In this document: piece by piece, positions 18,333 to 27,852 of the stretch
Layout of the letters: the number at the start of each line of letters is the position of its first letter
Position numbering within the stretch: the stretch's first letter is position 1
Assembly: GCF_000519185.1 (NCBI RefSeq)
Contig: NZ_JAFA01000005.1
Span: forward strand, 186,001-250,000
Source: Paraburkholderia nodosa DSM 21604
GTDB taxonomy: Bacteria; Pseudomonadota; Gammaproteobacteria; Burkholderiales; Burkholderiaceae
DNA: 64,000 nt
Reading direction: 5' to 3'
Made by a program: the position numbers and the translations under genes
Notes under the pieces: model-generated
The model's database searches: none
Told to the model about the DNA's origin: nothing
The model's input: the letters and a program-made list of their open reading frames with translations, nothing else

Positions 18333-19499
18333 ATGCAGTTGGTTTTGCGTTGGATGGGGGCGGCTTGCGTCGCGACCGGGGTGCTCGCGGCGACGGCCGG
18401 CGGGGCGTATGCAGATGTGAAGATCGGTGTGACGCTGTCGGCGACGGGGCCCGCTGCCTCGCTCGGGATTCCGGAAAAGAACACGGTTGCGTTGCTGCCG
18501 AAGGAAATCGCGGGCCAGAAAGTCGATTACATCGTGCTCGACGACGCCACGGATTCCACCCAGGCGGTGAAGAACGCGCGCAAGCTCACTAGCGAAGATC
18601 ACGTCGACGCCTTGATCGGCTCGACAGTCGTGCCCAACTCGCTCGCCATGATCGACGTGGCAGCGGAAACGTCCACGCCGATGATCTCGATGGCCGCAGC
18701 GGCCTCGATCGTCGAGCCGATGGACGCCAAACGCTCGTGGGTCTTCAAGACGCCGCAGAACGACGCGCTGATGGCCGGCGCCATCGCGCAGCATATGGCC
18801 GCGCACGGCGTGAAGACGGTGGCCTTCATCGGCTTCGCCGACGCCTATGGCGAGAGCTGGTACAAGGAATTCAGCGCGGCCGCTGCCAAGCAGAACATCA
18901 AGGTCGTCGCGAACGAACGCTTCGCGCGTAACGATGCCTCGGTCACGGGCCAGGTGCTCAAGATGATCTCGCAGCACCCCGACGCGGTGCTCATCGCGGG
19001 CGCGGGCACGCCGGCCGCGCTGCCGCAGAAAACGCTCAAGGAGCGCGGCTACGCGGGCAAGTACTACCAGACCCACGGCGTGGCCAACAACGACTTCCTG
19101 CGCGTGTGCGGCAAGGACTGCGACGGCACCTGGCTGCCCGCCGGGCCGCTGCTCGTGGCCGATCAATTGCCTGATTCGAATCCCGTGAAGCAATCGGCGC
19201 TTGCGTATAAGGCCGCGTATGAAAAGGCCTATGGCGCAGGCTCGATCTCGACGTTCGGCGGTCACGCGTGGGACGCGGGCCTCTTGCTCCAGCACGCGAT
19301 TCCGCTCGCGCTGAAAGCCGGTCAGCCGGGCTCGAAGGCCTTCCGCGAAGCGCTGCGCGCCGCGCTCGAAAACTCGTATGACGTGGCAGGCGCGCACGGC
19401 ATCTTCAACATGAGCGCGACGGACCACGCGGGTCTCGACCAGCGCGCCCGCGTGATGGTGGAGATCGTCGGCGGCAAGTGGAAGCTCGCCGGCGATTGA
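18333..19499 (+). CDS. ABC transporter substrate-binding protein, first tandem copy (cluster B)
   Basis: The 388-residue periplasmic protein has a signal peptide ending at AGGAYA before DVKIGVTLSATGPAASLG. It belongs to the LivJ/LivK-type family and is a close paralogue of the next gene: the opening of the mature protein, the VCGKDC cysteine pair, and the C-terminal HGIFNMSATDHAGLDQRARV segment are all shared. GAAGGAG precedes the ATG at 18333; the frame starts earlier at 18282 without a ribosome site. It is followed by its own terminator, so the two copies are separately transcribed. The ligand is unknown. Confidence 0.92.
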   Translation: MQLVLRWMGAACVATGVLAATAGGAYADVKIGVTLSATGPAASLGIPEKNTVALLPKEIAGQKVDYIVLDDATDSTQAVKNARKLTSEDHVDALIGSTVVPNSLAMIDVAAETSTPMISMAAAASIVEPMDAKRSWVFKTPQNDALMAGAIAQHMAAHGVKTVAFIGFADAYGESWYKEFSAAAAKQNIKVVANERFARNDASVTGQVLKMISQHPDAVLIAGAGTPAALPQKTLKERGYAGKYYQTHGVANNDFLRVCGKDCDGTWLPAGPLLVADQLPDSNPVKQSALAYKAAYEKAYGAGSISTFGGHAWDAGLLLQHAIPLALKAGQPGSKAFREALRAALENSYDVAGAHGIFNMSATDHAGLDQRARVMVEIVGGKWKLAGD

Positions 19500-19529
19500 G
19501 CGCCGGTTGAATGGCGCACGAAACACGAA

Positions 19530-19560
19530 AAAGGCACGCTCGTTTGAGGTGCCTTTTTTG
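19530..19560 (+). terminator. Intrinsic terminator after first tandem SBP
   Basis: AAAGGCAC / GTGCCTTT arms are followed by TTTTG. It lies 30 bp after the stop codon. Confidence 0.8.
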
Positions 19561-19562
19561 TT

Positions 19563-19576
19563 GCCGTTGCAACGGC
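19563..19576. repeat. 14-bp perfect palindrome
   Basis: GCCGTTGCAACGGC lies directly after the terminator in the gap between the tandem SBP genes. Its role is unknown; it could be an operator. Confidence 0.35.
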
Positions 19577-19603
19577 TTTGCAGCAGCAGGGGAGCAGGAG
19601 CTT

Positions 19604-19648
19604 TGCATGGGATGGGAGTAAGCGCTGAATCGCCAACTCCCATCGGCA
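19604..19648. repeat. 45-bp palindromic repeat, copy 1
   Basis: This is one of three copies in the window (others at 24939 and 38245). It opens TGCATGGGAT, has stem arms GATGGGAGT / ACTCCCATC around AAGCGCTGAATCGCCA, and ends CGGCA. It differs from copy 3 at 6 of 45 positions, with the change at stem pair 11/38 compensated. It lies between a terminator and the promoter of the second tandem SBP. Confidence 0.8.
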
Positions 19649-19728
19649 ATGACAGCAGTCGATAAAGCGGAGAGCGCAGCCTGACGCGCGGCGGCTTGTG
19701 CGGCGCCGCAGGCAGGGAAAACCATGCA

Positions 19729-19756
19729 TTACACGCGCGATCCCGATTACTACACT
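19729..19756 (+). promoter_or_regulatory. Candidate sigma-70 promoter for second tandem SBP
   Basis: TTACAC (19729-19734) and TACACT (19751-19756) are spaced by 16 bp, 87 bp before the ATG at 19843. The same -10 sequence is used upstream of the first copy. Confidence 0.45.
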
Positions 19757-19842
19757 CAAAGGCCGGCGTCGATTTACGAATATCCTAGTAATCGGCGCAG
19801 GATCAATCGACAACACGCAGACCAAGCGTTTGGAGACGCGCA

Positions 19843-21012
19843 ATGAAAACGAAGAAGTGGGTTTTGAGCTCGATTAGTGCCGGACTCGCAGCGGCGCTGA
19901 TGGGCACGGCGGGTATAGCCGCCGCGCAGGTGAAGATTGGCGTGACGCTCTCGGCAACGGGGCCGGCCGCGTCGCTCGGCATTCCCGAGAAGAACACCAT
20001 CGCGCTGCTGCCCAAGGAGATCGCGGGCAAGAGCGTGCAGTACATCGTGCTCGACGACGCCTCGGACACGAGTAAGGCCGTGCAGAACACGCACAAGCTG
20101 ATCGACGAAGACCACGTGGACGCCATCATCGGCTCGTCGGTCACGCCGAACTCGCTCGCCATGCTCGACGTCGTCGCGCAGGGCAAGACGCCGATGATCT
20201 CGCTCGCCGCATCCGCCGCGATCGTCGAGCCGATCGACGCGAAGCGTCAGTGGGCCTTCAAGACGCCGCAGAACGACAGCCTGATGGCCGACGCGCTCGC
20301 GAGCTACATGGAGAAGCAGGGCGTGAAGACGGTGGGCTTCATCGGCTTCACCGATGCCTACGGCGACAGCTGGCTCAAGGAGTTCAACAGTGCGGCCGCG
20401 AAGCACAACCTCAAGGTCGTGGCGAGCGAGCGCTATAACCGCACCGACTCGTCGGTGACGGGCCAGGCGCTCAAGCTGATGTCGGCGAACCCCGATGCGA
20501 TTCTGATCGCCGGCTCGGGCACGCCCGCGGCGCTGCCTGCGACGACGCTCAAGGATCGCGGCTACAAGGGCAAGGTCTATCAGACGCACGGCGTGGCGAA
20601 TAACGACTTCCTGCGCGTCTGTGGCAAGGATTGCGAAGGCGAGCTGCTGCCCGCAGGCCCGATCCTCGTGGCTGACCAGTTGCCCGATTCGAACCCTGTG
20701 AAGAAGTCGGCGCTGGCCTACAAAACGGCCTATGAGAAGGCCTATGGCGTTGGCACGGTGGCGACCTTCGGCGGTCATGCATGGGACGCCGGCCAGTTGC
20801 TCCAGCGCGCGATTCCGGTCGCGCTGAAGGCGGGCCAGCCGGGCACCGAGGCGTTCCGCGTGGCGCTGCGCGCCGCGCTCGAAAACTCGCAGGACGTGGC
20901 GGGCGCGCACGGCATCTTCAACATGAGCGCGACGGATCATGCGGGCCTCGACCAGCGTGCGCGCGTGATCGTCGAGATCGTCAACAACAAGTGGAAGCTG
21001 CAGGGCGAATAA
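19843..21012 (+). CDS. ABC transporter substrate-binding protein, second tandem copy (cluster B)
   Basis: The 389-residue periplasmic protein has a signal peptide ending AGIAAAQ before VKIGVTLSATGPAASLG. It is a close paralogue of the preceding gene with only scattered substitutions, including QNDSLMADALASYM against QNDALMAGAIAQHM. Both keep VCGKDC. TTGGAGAC lies upstream of the ATG. It probably works with the LivH, LivM-LivG and LivF proteins encoded downstream. The duplication may widen ligand range or separate regulation. Confidence 0.93.
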   Translation: MKTKKWVLSSISAGLAAALMGTAGIAAAQVKIGVTLSATGPAASLGIPEKNTIALLPKEIAGKSVQYIVLDDASDTSKAVQNTHKLIDEDHVDAIIGSSVTPNSLAMLDVVAQGKTPMISLAASAAIVEPIDAKRQWAFKTPQNDSLMADALASYMEKQGVKTVGFIGFTDAYGDSWLKEFNSAAAKHNLKVVASERYNRTDSSVTGQALKLMSANPDAILIAGSGTPAALPATTLKDRGYKGKVYQTHGVANNDFLRVCGKDCEGELLPAGPILVADQLPDSNPVKKSALAYKTAYEKAYGVGTVATFGGHAWDAGQLLQRAIPVALKAGQPGTEAFRVALRAALENSQDVAGAHGIFNMSATDHAGLDQRARVIVEIVNNKWKLQGE

Positions 21013-21118
21013 CGTGCGGCGCACGGGAAAGCGCGGCGCGTTTTCCCGTGAAACCCGCGCGCGTGTCACGGCGTCATTCTGGCCACTGACAATCGAGATC
21101 AAGCGAGATCAAGCATGA

Positions 21119-21153
21119 CCGGTGCGCGGCGTCGCCGCTGCGCACCGGCTTTT
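21119..21153 (+). terminator. Intrinsic terminator-like hairpin between SBP and livH (cluster B)
   Basis: CCGGTGCGC (21119-21127) pairs with GCGCACCGG (21140-21148) and is followed by CTTTTC. It should lower permease transcription relative to the binding protein. Confidence 0.65.
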
Positions 21154-21257
21154 CACACGTGAAGTCCGAACCGCGCCGCTGACGGTTCACGCCCGCATTG
21201 CCATTTTTCGACGTCGCTGTTTTTCCGGGTTCCAGAAGGTTTCAGGAAGAGGGGAGT

Positions 21258-22313
21258 ATGGATTTATCGATCGCCGCGATCCTCGCGCAGGACGGCATCA
21301 CCACCGGTGCGATCTACGCGCTGCTTGCGCTCGCCCTGGTGCTGGTGTTCTCCGTCACGCGGGTGATCTTCATTCCGCAGGGCGAATTCGTTTCGTATGG
21401 CGCGCTCACGCTCGCCGCGCTGCAATCGCAGAAGTTTCCGGCCACCTGCTGGCTGCTCGTCGCGCTTGGCGCGGCGTGCTTCGTGGTCGAGACCGCCGGG
21501 CTCGTGCGTCACGCCGAACGGCGGCGCCACGCGGCGCGCACGCTCGTGACGCTTGCAGGCAAATATCTGCTCTTTCCCATCGCGCTCTACGCGGTGACGC
21601 GCGGCGTAGCGAGCCAGCAGCTGCCGATGCTCGTCCAGATTGCGCTCACGCTCGCGATCGTGGTGCCGATGGGGCCGTTCATCTATCGCCTCGCGTATGA
21701 GCCCATCGCCGAGGCAACCACGCTGCTGCTGCTGATCGTCGCGGTGGCCGTGCACTTCGCGATGGTGGGCCTCGGGCTCGTGATGTTCGGCGCGGAAGGC
21801 TCGCGCACGAACGCGTTCTCCGACGCCACGTTCAACATCGGCAGCCTCTCGATCTCGGGCCAAAGCCTCTGGGTGATCGGCACGGCCGCCGTGCTGATCG
21901 TCGCGCTGTATCTCTATTTCGATCGCACGATTTCGGGCAAGGCGCTGCGCGCGACCTCGGTGAACCGGCTCGGCGCGCGGCTCGTCGGCATCGGCACCAC
22001 GCAGGCCGGGCGGCTCGCGTTCACGCTCGCCGCGGGTCTCGGCGCGCTGTGCGGGATTCTCGTCTCGCCGCTCACCACCATCTACTACGACTCGGGCTTC
22101 CTGATCGGCCTCAAGGGCTTCGTAGGCGCCATTATCGGCGGCCTGGTGAGCTATCCGCTGGCTGCGGCAGGTTCCGTGCTCGTGGGCCTGCTGGAGTCGT
22201 ACTCGTCGTTCTGGGCGAGCTCTTACAAGGAAGTGATCGTGTTTACGCTGATCATCCCGGTGCTGCTGTGGCGCTCGCTCTCGACGCCGCACGCCGAAGA
22301 GGAAGAGGAGTGA
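21258..22313 (+). CDS. livH: Branched-chain-type ABC transporter permease (LivH, cluster B)
   Basis: The 351-residue multi-spanning permease has ILAQDGITTGAIYALLALALVLVFSVTRVIFIPQGEFVSYGAL, the usual LivH opening. It is longer than the cluster A copy because of an insert around residues 70-140. GAGGGGAG lies just before the ATG at 21258. Its stop at 22311-22313 sits 4 bp before the next ATG, so translation is probably coupled. Confidence 0.9.
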   Translation: MDLSIAAILAQDGITTGAIYALLALALVLVFSVTRVIFIPQGEFVSYGALTLAALQSQKFPATCWLLVALGAACFVVETAGLVRHAERRRHAARTLVTLAGKYLLFPIALYAVTRGVASQQLPMLVQIALTLAIVVPMGPFIYRLAYEPIAEATTLLLLIVAVAVHFAMVGLGLVMFGAEGSRTNAFSDATFNIGSLSISGQSLWVIGTAAVLIVALYLYFDRTISGKALRATSVNRLGARLVGIGTTQAGRLAFTLAAGLGALCGILVSPLTTIYYDSGFLIGLKGFVGAIIGGLVSYPLAAAGSVLVGLLESYSSFWASSYKEVIVFTLIIPVLLWRSLSTPHAEEEEE

Positions 22314-22317
22314 CGCG

Positions 22318-24105
22318 ATGAAACGATTCGTCATGCACAACCGCTTCTTCTGGCTGTTCCTCGTGGTGATGTTCGCGTTGCCGGTGCTGCCGCATCCGGT
22401 GCACGTGCCTGAGTACTGGATCACGCTGCTGAACTATATCGGCCTGTATTCGATCGTCGCGATCGGGCTCGTGCTGCTCACCGGCATAGGCGGGATGACG
22501 AGCTTCGGGCAGGCCGCGTTCGTCGGGCTCGGTGCTTACGCGACCGCGTATCTGACGACGCAGTACGGCGTTTCGCCCTGGCTCGCACTGATTGTCGGCG
22601 TGGTGATCACGGGGCTCGTGGCGCTCGTTCTGGGGCTCGTCACGATGCGTCTGTCGGGCCACTTCCTGCCGCTCGGCACAATCGCCTGGGGGCTCGCGCT
22701 ATTCTTCCTGTTCGGCAACCTCGACATGCTTGGCAAGTACGACGGCATCAACGGCATTCCCGTGCTGAACGTGCTGGGCATCGACCTCGAATCGGGCCGC
22801 CATATCTACTACCTGATCTGGGTCGTGGTGCTTGCGTCCGTGGTGTCTGTTCAAAATCTGCTTAATAGCCGTATGGGCCGGGCGATTCGCGCGCTGCGCG
22901 GCGGCGGCATGATGGCCGAGGCGATGGGCGTGAACACCGGCTGGATGCGTGTGGTGATCTTCGTCTATGCGGCCGTGCTCGCAGCCGTTTCGGGCTTCCT
23001 GTACGCGCATTTGCAGCGTGCGGTGAACCCGACGCCGTTCGGTCTGAATCACGGCATCGAATATCTCTTCATGGCCGTGGTGGGCGGCGTGGCGCACGTC
23101 TGGGGCGCGGTGCTGGGCGCGGCGATTCTCACCGTGCTGCAGGACTGGCTGCAAACGCTGCTGCCGAAGCTGCTTGGTGAGAACGGCAACTTCGAGATCA
23201 TCGTGTTCGGCATCCTGATGGTGCTGCTGCTGCAATACGCGCGGCGTGGCGTTTGGCCGTTCGTGGCGCGCTTCTTCCCGCGCGGTCCGCAGGCGCATGT
23301 GCCGGAGCATGCTGAAGCCTTGCCGCAGCGCAGCAAGCCGGCCACCGGAGAGATGCTGCTGACGGTGAACAAGGCGCGCAAGCAGTTCGGCGGCCTCGTA
23401 GCCGTGAACGACGTCAGCTTCGACGTGAAGGCGGGGCAGATCATCGGCCTGATCGGTCCCAACGGTGCGGGCAAGTCGACGACCTTCAATCTCGTGACCG
23501 GTGTGCTTCAGCCGACCAGCGGCGAGATCACGTTCCGCGGGGAGCGCATCGACCGCCTGACTTCACGTGAAATCGTCGCGCGCGGCATTGGGCGCACGTT
23601 CCAGCACGTCAAGTTGCTGCCGACGATGACGGTGCTCGAGAACGTCGCCATCGGCGCACACCTGCGTGGTCACGCGGGCGTGCTGCGCAGCGTGGCCAAG
23701 CTCAATGCGACGGAAGAAGGACAGCTCATGAGCGAAGCGGCGCAGCAGATCCGCCGCGTGGGCCTCGAGCAGCATATGTACGACGAAGCAGGCAGCCTCG
23801 CGCTCGGTCAGCAACGCATCCTGGAGATTGCACGCGCGCTGTGCTGCGATCCGACCTTGCTGCTGCTCGACGAGCCTGCGGCTGGCCTGCGTTACCAGGA
23901 AAAGCAACAGTTGGCGGCCTTGCTGCGCAAACTGAGAGAAGAGGGGATGAGCGTGCTGCTGGTCGAACACGACATGGATTTCGTGATGAATCTCACCGAC
24001 CGCCTCGTGGTGATGGAGTTTGGCACGCGCATCGCAGAAGGTTTGCCGGAAGAGGTGCAGAAGGATCCGGCTGTGCTGGAAGCGTATCTGGGCGGGGTGG
24101 AATGA
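22318..24105 (+). CDS. LivM-LivG fusion: permease joined to ATP-binding domain
   Basis: The 595-residue protein has an N-terminal LivM permease (about residues 1-330: [23 protein letters not shown] and [17 protein letters not shown]) and a C-terminal LivG ATPase (from about 345). The ATPase part has Walker [10 protein letters not shown], signature [15 protein letters not shown], Walker [12 protein letters not shown] and H-loop VEHDMDFV. The linker is about 20 residues. The frame is continuous with no sign of a lost stop, so this is a true gene fusion. It overlaps livF by 4 bp. Confidence 0.93.
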   Translation: MKRFVMHNRFFWLFLVVMFALPVLPHPVHVPEYWITLLNYIGLYSIVAIGLVLLTGIGGMTSFGQAAFVGLGAYATAYLTTQYGVSPWLALIVGVVITGLVALVLGLVTMRLSGHFLPLGTIAWGLALFFLFGNLDMLGKYDGINGIPVLNVLGIDLESGRHIYYLIWVVVLASVVSVQNLLNSRMGRAIRALRGGGMMAEAMGVNTGWMRVVIFVYAAVLAAVSGFLYAHLQRAVNPTPFGLNHGIEYLFMAVVGGVAHVWGAVLGAAILTVLQDWLQTLLPKLLGENGNFEIIVFGILMVLLLQYARRGVWPFVARFFPRGPQAHVPEHAEALPQRSKPATGEMLLTVNKARKQFGGLVAVNDVSFDVKAGQIIGLIGPNGAGKSTTFNLVTGVLQPTSGEITFRGERIDRLTSREIVARGIGRTFQHVKLLPTMTVLENVAIGAHLRGHAGVLRSVAKLNATEEGQLMSEAAQQIRRVGLEQHMYDEAGSLALGQQRILEIARALCCDPTLLLLDEPAAGLRYQEKQQLAALLRKLREEGMSVLLVEHDMDFVMNLTDRLVVMEFGTRIAEGLPEEVQKDPAVLEAYLGGVE

Positions 24106-24851
24106 TGACGACTCCCGTACTGGACGTTTCCGGACTCGCGGTTCGCTACGGCAAGATCGAGGCGCTGCACAAAGCGGCGATCAAGGTGGGCGCAGGGCAG
24201 ATTGTCTCCGTGATCGGTCCGAACGGCGCAGGCAAGTCCACGCTGCTCAACGCCATCATGGGCGCGCTGCCTGTGACAGGGCATGCGAGCGGCCGCATCG
24301 CTTATATGGGCGAAGAGATCGGCGCGCTGCCGATCGAGCGGCGCGTGGCGCGCGGCATGTGCCTCGTGCCGGAAAAGCGCGAGCTGTTTGCCTCGATGAC
24401 GGTGGAGGACAACCTCGTGCTCGGTGCGTATCGCCGCAAGCGCGCCGGTGAGCGTAATTTCCTCGATCAGCTTGAACCGGTTTTCACGCTGTTTCCGCGC
24501 CTGAAGGAACGCCGCGCGCAGGCGGCCGGCACGCTTTCGGGCGGCGAGCGCCAGATGCTCGCAGTCGGCCGTGCATTGATGGGCAAGCCCGATCTGCTGA
24601 TGCTGGACGAGCCGAGCCTCGGTCTCGCGCCACTGATCGTGAAGGAAATCTTCCACATCATTAGCGCGCTGAGGCAAACCGGCGTCGCGACGCTGCTCAT
24701 CGAGCAGAACGCACGCGCTGCACTGCAGATTTCCGACTACGGCTATGTGCTGGAAACCGGCGACCTGGCGCTCGAAGGACCGGCGGGGGAGTTGGCACAG
24801 AACCCACGCGTGATTGAAACGTATCTCGGGTTGGCGAAGAAACCCGTCTGA
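24102..24851 (+). CDS. livF: Branched-chain-type ABC transporter ATP-binding protein (LivF, cluster B)
   Basis: The 249-residue ATPase has a normal Walker A (GPNGAGKST), signature [16 protein letters not shown], Walker [14 protein letters not shown] and H-loop IEQNARA. Two adjacent ATGs overlap the stop of the fusion gene; the first is used. It closes cluster B and is followed within 25 bp by the terminator/parS palindrome. Confidence 0.93.
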   Translation: MMTTPVLDVSGLAVRYGKIEALHKAAIKVGAGQIVSVIGPNGAGKSTLLNAIMGALPVTGHASGRIAYMGEEIGALPIERRVARGMCLVPEKRELFASMTVEDNLVLGAYRRKRAGERNFLDQLEPVFTLFPRLKERRAQAAGTLSGGERQMLAVGRALMGKPDLLMLDEPSLGLAPLIVKEIFHIISALRQTGVATLLIEQNARAALQISDYGYVLETGDLALEGPAGELAQNPRVIETYLGLAKKPV

Positions 24852-24874
24852 CTTCGTCTATCGCTGTAGAAATG

Positions 24875-24911
24875 AGCGGCGTGTTTCACGTGAAACACGC
24901 CGCTTTTTTTT
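24875..24911 (+). terminator. Intrinsic terminator formed by a perfect 30-bp palindrome
   Basis: Bases 24875-24904 are a perfect palindrome followed by a run of eight T (24904-24911), a textbook terminator for liv cluster B. Its centre is a parS site. Confidence 0.85.
24882..24897. other. parS site 1 (ParB-binding centromere)
   Basis: TGTTTCACGTGAAACA is the exact 16-bp consensus parS. It lies 3 kb from parA/parB. ParB loads here and spreads along DNA to drive origin segregation. Confidence 0.95.
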
Positions 24912-24938
24912 GGCGATACCGCACCGCACAGAGCGCTT

Positions 24939-24983
24939 TGCGGGGGGCCAGAGTAGGCGCTAAAGCGCTAATTCTGGCCGACA
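24939..24983. repeat. 45-bp palindromic repeat, copy 2
   Basis: This is the second copy of the 45-bp element. Stem arms GGCCAGAGT and ATTCTGGCC (one G-T wobble) enclose AGGCGCTAAAGCGCTA, and it ends CGACA. The stem sequence differs from copies 1 and 3 while pairing is kept. It lies between the parS terminator and the mnmG promoter. Confidence 0.8.
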
Positions 24984-25021
24984 CATTATTCGGGTGTGAA
25001 CGGCGATAAACCGTAAGCCGT

Positions 25022-25027
25022 TATAAT
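25022..25027 (+). promoter_or_regulatory. Likely -10 element for mnmG
   Basis: TATAAT is an exact consensus -10, 66 bp before the mnmG ATG. No good -35 is visible at 16-18 bp. Confidence 0.5.
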
Positions 25028-25092
25028 TCGCGGATACCACTTTTTCTGAGAAGGCTCACGCGGTCGTTTCCGTCCATGCGTGAGGTCCCGCC

Positions 25093-27060
25093 ATGCTTTA
25101 TCCCACAGAGTTTGACGTCATCGTCGTCGGCGGCGGTCACGCCGGAACCGAGGCTGCGCTTGCCGCCGCTCGCATGGGCGTCAAGACGCTCCTGCTCACG
25201 CACAACATCGAAACGCTCGGCCAGATGAGCTGCAATCCGTCGATTGGCGGCATTGGCAAGGGCCATCTGGTCAAGGAAGTCGATGCGCTCGGCGGCGCCA
25301 TGGCCGCTGCGACGGACGAGGGCGGGATTCAGTTCCGCATCCTCAATTCGTCCAAGGGCCCGGCGGTTCGGGCGACGCGCGCGCAGGCCGACCGCATTCT
25401 TTATAAGGCGGCGATCCGCCGCCGTCTCGAGAATCAGCCGAATCTGTGGCTGTTCCAGCAGGCCGTGGAAGACCTGATGGTCGAAGGCGACCGCGTAGTG
25501 GGCGCCGTCACGCAGGTGGGCATCCGCTTCCGCAGCCGTGCAGTCGTGCTGACGGCGGGGACTTTCCTCGACGGCAAGATCCACGTGGGCCTGAACAACT
25601 ACACGGGCGGCCGCGCCGGCGATCCTGCTGCCGTGACGCTCTCGTCGCGCCTGAAGGAGCTGAAGCTGCCGCAGGGCCGCCTCAAGACGGGCACGCCGCC
25701 GCGTATCGACGGCCGCACGATCGACTTCTCGGTGCTCGAAGAGCAGCCGGGCGACCTCGATCCGGTGCCGGTGTTCTCGTTTCTCGGCCGCGCGGAGCAG
25801 CATCCGCGTCAGATTCCGTGCTGGGTCACGCACACGAACGAGCGCACGCACGACATTATCCGCGGCGGTCTTGACCGCTCGCCAATGTACACGGGCGTGA
25901 TCGAAGGGGTAGGGCCGCGCTATTGCCCGTCCATCGAAGACAAGATTCATCGCTTCGCGTCGAAGGAATCACACCAGATCTTCCTCGAGCCGGAAGGCCT
26001 GACGACGAACGAGTTCTACCCGAATGGGATCTCCACGAGCCTGCCGTTCGATGTGCAGCTCGAACTCGTGCACTCGATGCGCGGCCTCGAGCACGCGCAT
26101 ATCCTGCGTCCGGGTTACGCAATCGAATACGACTACTTCGACCCGCGCGGCCTCAAGGCTTCGCTCGAAACCAAGGTGATCAACGGTCTGTTTTTTGCGG
26201 GCCAGATCAACGGCACGACGGGCTATGAAGAGGCGGCAGCACAAGGCCTGCTCGCCGGTATGAACGCAGGCCTGCAGGTGCAGGGCAAGGACGCATGGTG
26301 CCCGCGCCGCGATCAGGCGTACCTCGGCGTGCTGGTCGACGATCTGGTGACGCGTGGCGTCTCCGAGCCGTATCGCATGTTCACGAGCCGAGCCGAATAC
26401 CGCTTGAGCCTGCGCGAAGACAATGCGGATATGCGCCTGACGGAGGTCGGCCGTGAGCTGGGCGTGATTGATGACGTGCGTTGGGACGCGTTCTGCCGCA
26501 AGCGCGACGCTGTTTCACGTGAAACAGAGCGTCTGAAGTCGACGTGGGTGAACCCCAAGACGCTTTCGGCCGAAGAAGCGACGGCGGTGCTTGGCAAGTC
26601 GATCGACCGGGAATACAACCTCGCGGATTTGCTGCGTCGCCCGGGCGTGAGCTATGACGGCGTGTGCAGTCTGCGCGAAGGCGCTTGCGCGCCGGAAACC
26701 CCGCTCGCTGATGACGAGGTTCTGCTCGCTCAGATCAAGGAGCAGATCGAAATTGGCATCAAATATCAGGGTTATATCGATCGCCAAGCCGACGAGATCG
26801 AGCGCAATGGCGCGCAAGAAAATACCCGTCTGCCGGAAAGCATCGATTACGCGGAAGTGCGCGGCCTGTCGTTCGAAGCGCGCCAGAAGCTGAGCCAGTT
26901 CCGCCCGGAGACGATCGGCCAGGCGTCGCGCATTTCGGGCATTACGCCCGCCGCGATCTCGCTGCTGATGGTTCACCTCAAGCGTGGCCTTGGCCGCCGA
27001 CGCCAGAATCCGGGCGCTGCTGACGAAAGCGGCACCGACTCGACGCCGGTGGCGCAATGA
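25093..27060 (+). CDS. mnmG: tRNA uridine-5-carboxymethylaminomethyl synthesis enzyme MnmG (GidA)
   Basis: The 655-residue FAD protein modifies the wobble uridine of several tRNAs together with MnmE. The N-terminal dinucleotide fold [43 protein letters not shown] and the [14 protein letters not shown] segment are hallmark GidA motifs. Length is normal. It overlaps rsmG by 4 bp. An exact parS lies inside its coding sequence at 26511-26526, read as AVSRET. The location matches the usual origin-proximal gid-par region. Confidence 0.97.
   Translation: MLYPTEFDVIVVGGGHAGTEAALAAARMGVKTLLLTHNIETLGQMSCNPSIGGIGKGHLVKEVDALGGAMAAATDEGGIQFRILNSSKGPAVRATRAQADRILYKAAIRRRLENQPNLWLFQQAVEDLMVEGDRVVGAVTQVGIRFRSRAVVLTAGTFLDGKIHVGLNNYTGGRAGDPAAVTLSSRLKELKLPQGRLKTGTPPRIDGRTIDFSVLEEQPGDLDPVPVFSFLGRAEQHPRQIPCWVTHTNERTHDIIRGGLDRSPMYTGVIEGVGPRYCPSIEDKIHRFASKESHQIFLEPEGLTTNEFYPNGISTSLPFDVQLELVHSMRGLEHAHILRPGYAIEYDYFDPRGLKASLETKVINGLFFAGQINGTTGYEEAAAQGLLAGMNAGLQVQGKDAWCPRRDQAYLGVLVDDLVTRGVSEPYRMFTSRAEYRLSLREDNADMRLTEVGRELGVIDDVRWDAFCRKRDAVSRETERLKSTWVNPKTLSAEEATAVLGKSIDREYNLADLLRRPGVSYDGVCSLREGACAPETPLADDEVLLAQIKEQIEIGIKYQGYIDRQADEIERNGAQENTRLPESIDYAEVRGLSFEARQKLSQFRPETIGQASRISGITPAAISLLMVHLKRGLGRRRQNPGAADESGTDSTPVAQ
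26511..26526. other. parS site 2, inside mnmG
   Basis: A second exact copy of the 16-bp parS palindrome lies within the coding sequence of mnmG. Confidence 0.93.
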
Positions 27061-27755
27061 CGGGCCGCTCGAGGCAACCCGGCATTGCAGACCGCGACGC
27101 GCTGGCTCGCCTGCTGAAAGAGGGCGCAGAGGCGCTGGGCGTCGAACTCACCGAGCGGCAGCACGAGCAGTTGCTCGACTACGTCGCGCTGCTCGCGAAG
27201 TGGAACGCCGTGTATAACCTTACGGCGATCCGCGATCCGCGTCAGATGTTGATCCAGCATATTCTCGACTCGCTTTCGATCGTGCCGCATCTGCCGACGC
27301 GCGCCGACGCGACGGTGCTCGATGTCGGCTCCGGCGGCGGCCTGCCCGGCATCGTGCTCGCGATCGTGCGCCCGGACTGGCAGGTCACGCTCAACGATAT
27401 CGTGCAGAAGAAGTCGGCGTTCCAGTCGCAGGCGAAGGCTGAACTCGCACTCGCGAACCTCTCGGTGGTGACCGGCCGGGTCGAATCGCTGCGTCCAGGC
27501 ATGGAAGTACCGAAAAAATTCGATTTGATCGTGTCTCGGGCATTCGCGGATCTCGCCGATTTCGTTACACTGGCCCGTCATCTCGTTGTCGAAGGCGGCG
27601 CGATCTGGGCCATGAAGGGTGTGCACCCCGAAGACGAGATCGAGCGCTTGCCGACGGGCACGCGGGCGCTGAAGACGATCCGCCTGAGCGTGCCGATGCT
27701 CGATGCGGAGCGCCACCTGATCGAAGTGTCGGTTGAGCCGGTCACTGCGGCCTGA
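27057..27755 (+). CDS. rsmG: 16S rRNA (guanine-N7) methyltransferase RsmG (GidB)
   Basis: The 232-residue Rossmann methyltransferase methylates G527 of 16S r[30 protein letters not shown] and the SAM site [15 protein letters not shown] are characteristic. Translation is probably coupled to mnmG by the ATGA overlap. parA follows after 97 bp. Confidence 0.96.
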   Translation: MTGRSRQPGIADRDALARLLKEGAEALGVELTERQHEQLLDYVALLAKWNAVYNLTAIRDPRQMLIQHILDSLSIVPHLPTRADATVLDVGSGGGLPGIVLAIVRPDWQVTLNDIVQKKSAFQSQAKAELALANLSVVTGRVESLRPGMEVPKKFDLIVSRAFADLADFVTLARHLVVEGGAIWAMKGVHPEDEIERLPTGTRALKTIRLSVPMLDAERHLIEVSVEPVTAA

Positions 27756-27852
27756 ACCGGTCCGGCGATGGCCAATCGGCCGAATGGTGTGCGAGGCGGT
27801 CGCGTCGTAACGTAAGCAAACTTCTTAAGGTAGTAAAAGGGACACACGAAAG

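Noticed and set aside
18333..21012. The tandem SBP genes as an assembly duplication error
   Set aside because: They differ throughout, have different signal peptides and intergenic sequence, so they are true paralogues.
23556..23573. A possible third parS around TTCACGTGAA in the LivM-LivG gene
   Set aside because: Only the central 10 bp and three right-hand bases match (11 of 16), not enough for a ParB site.
22318..24105. The LivM-LivG fusion as a frameshift or missed stop
   Set aside because: The linker is in frame, lacks a ribosome site or ATG at the ATPase start that would fit a separate gene, and both domains are intact.
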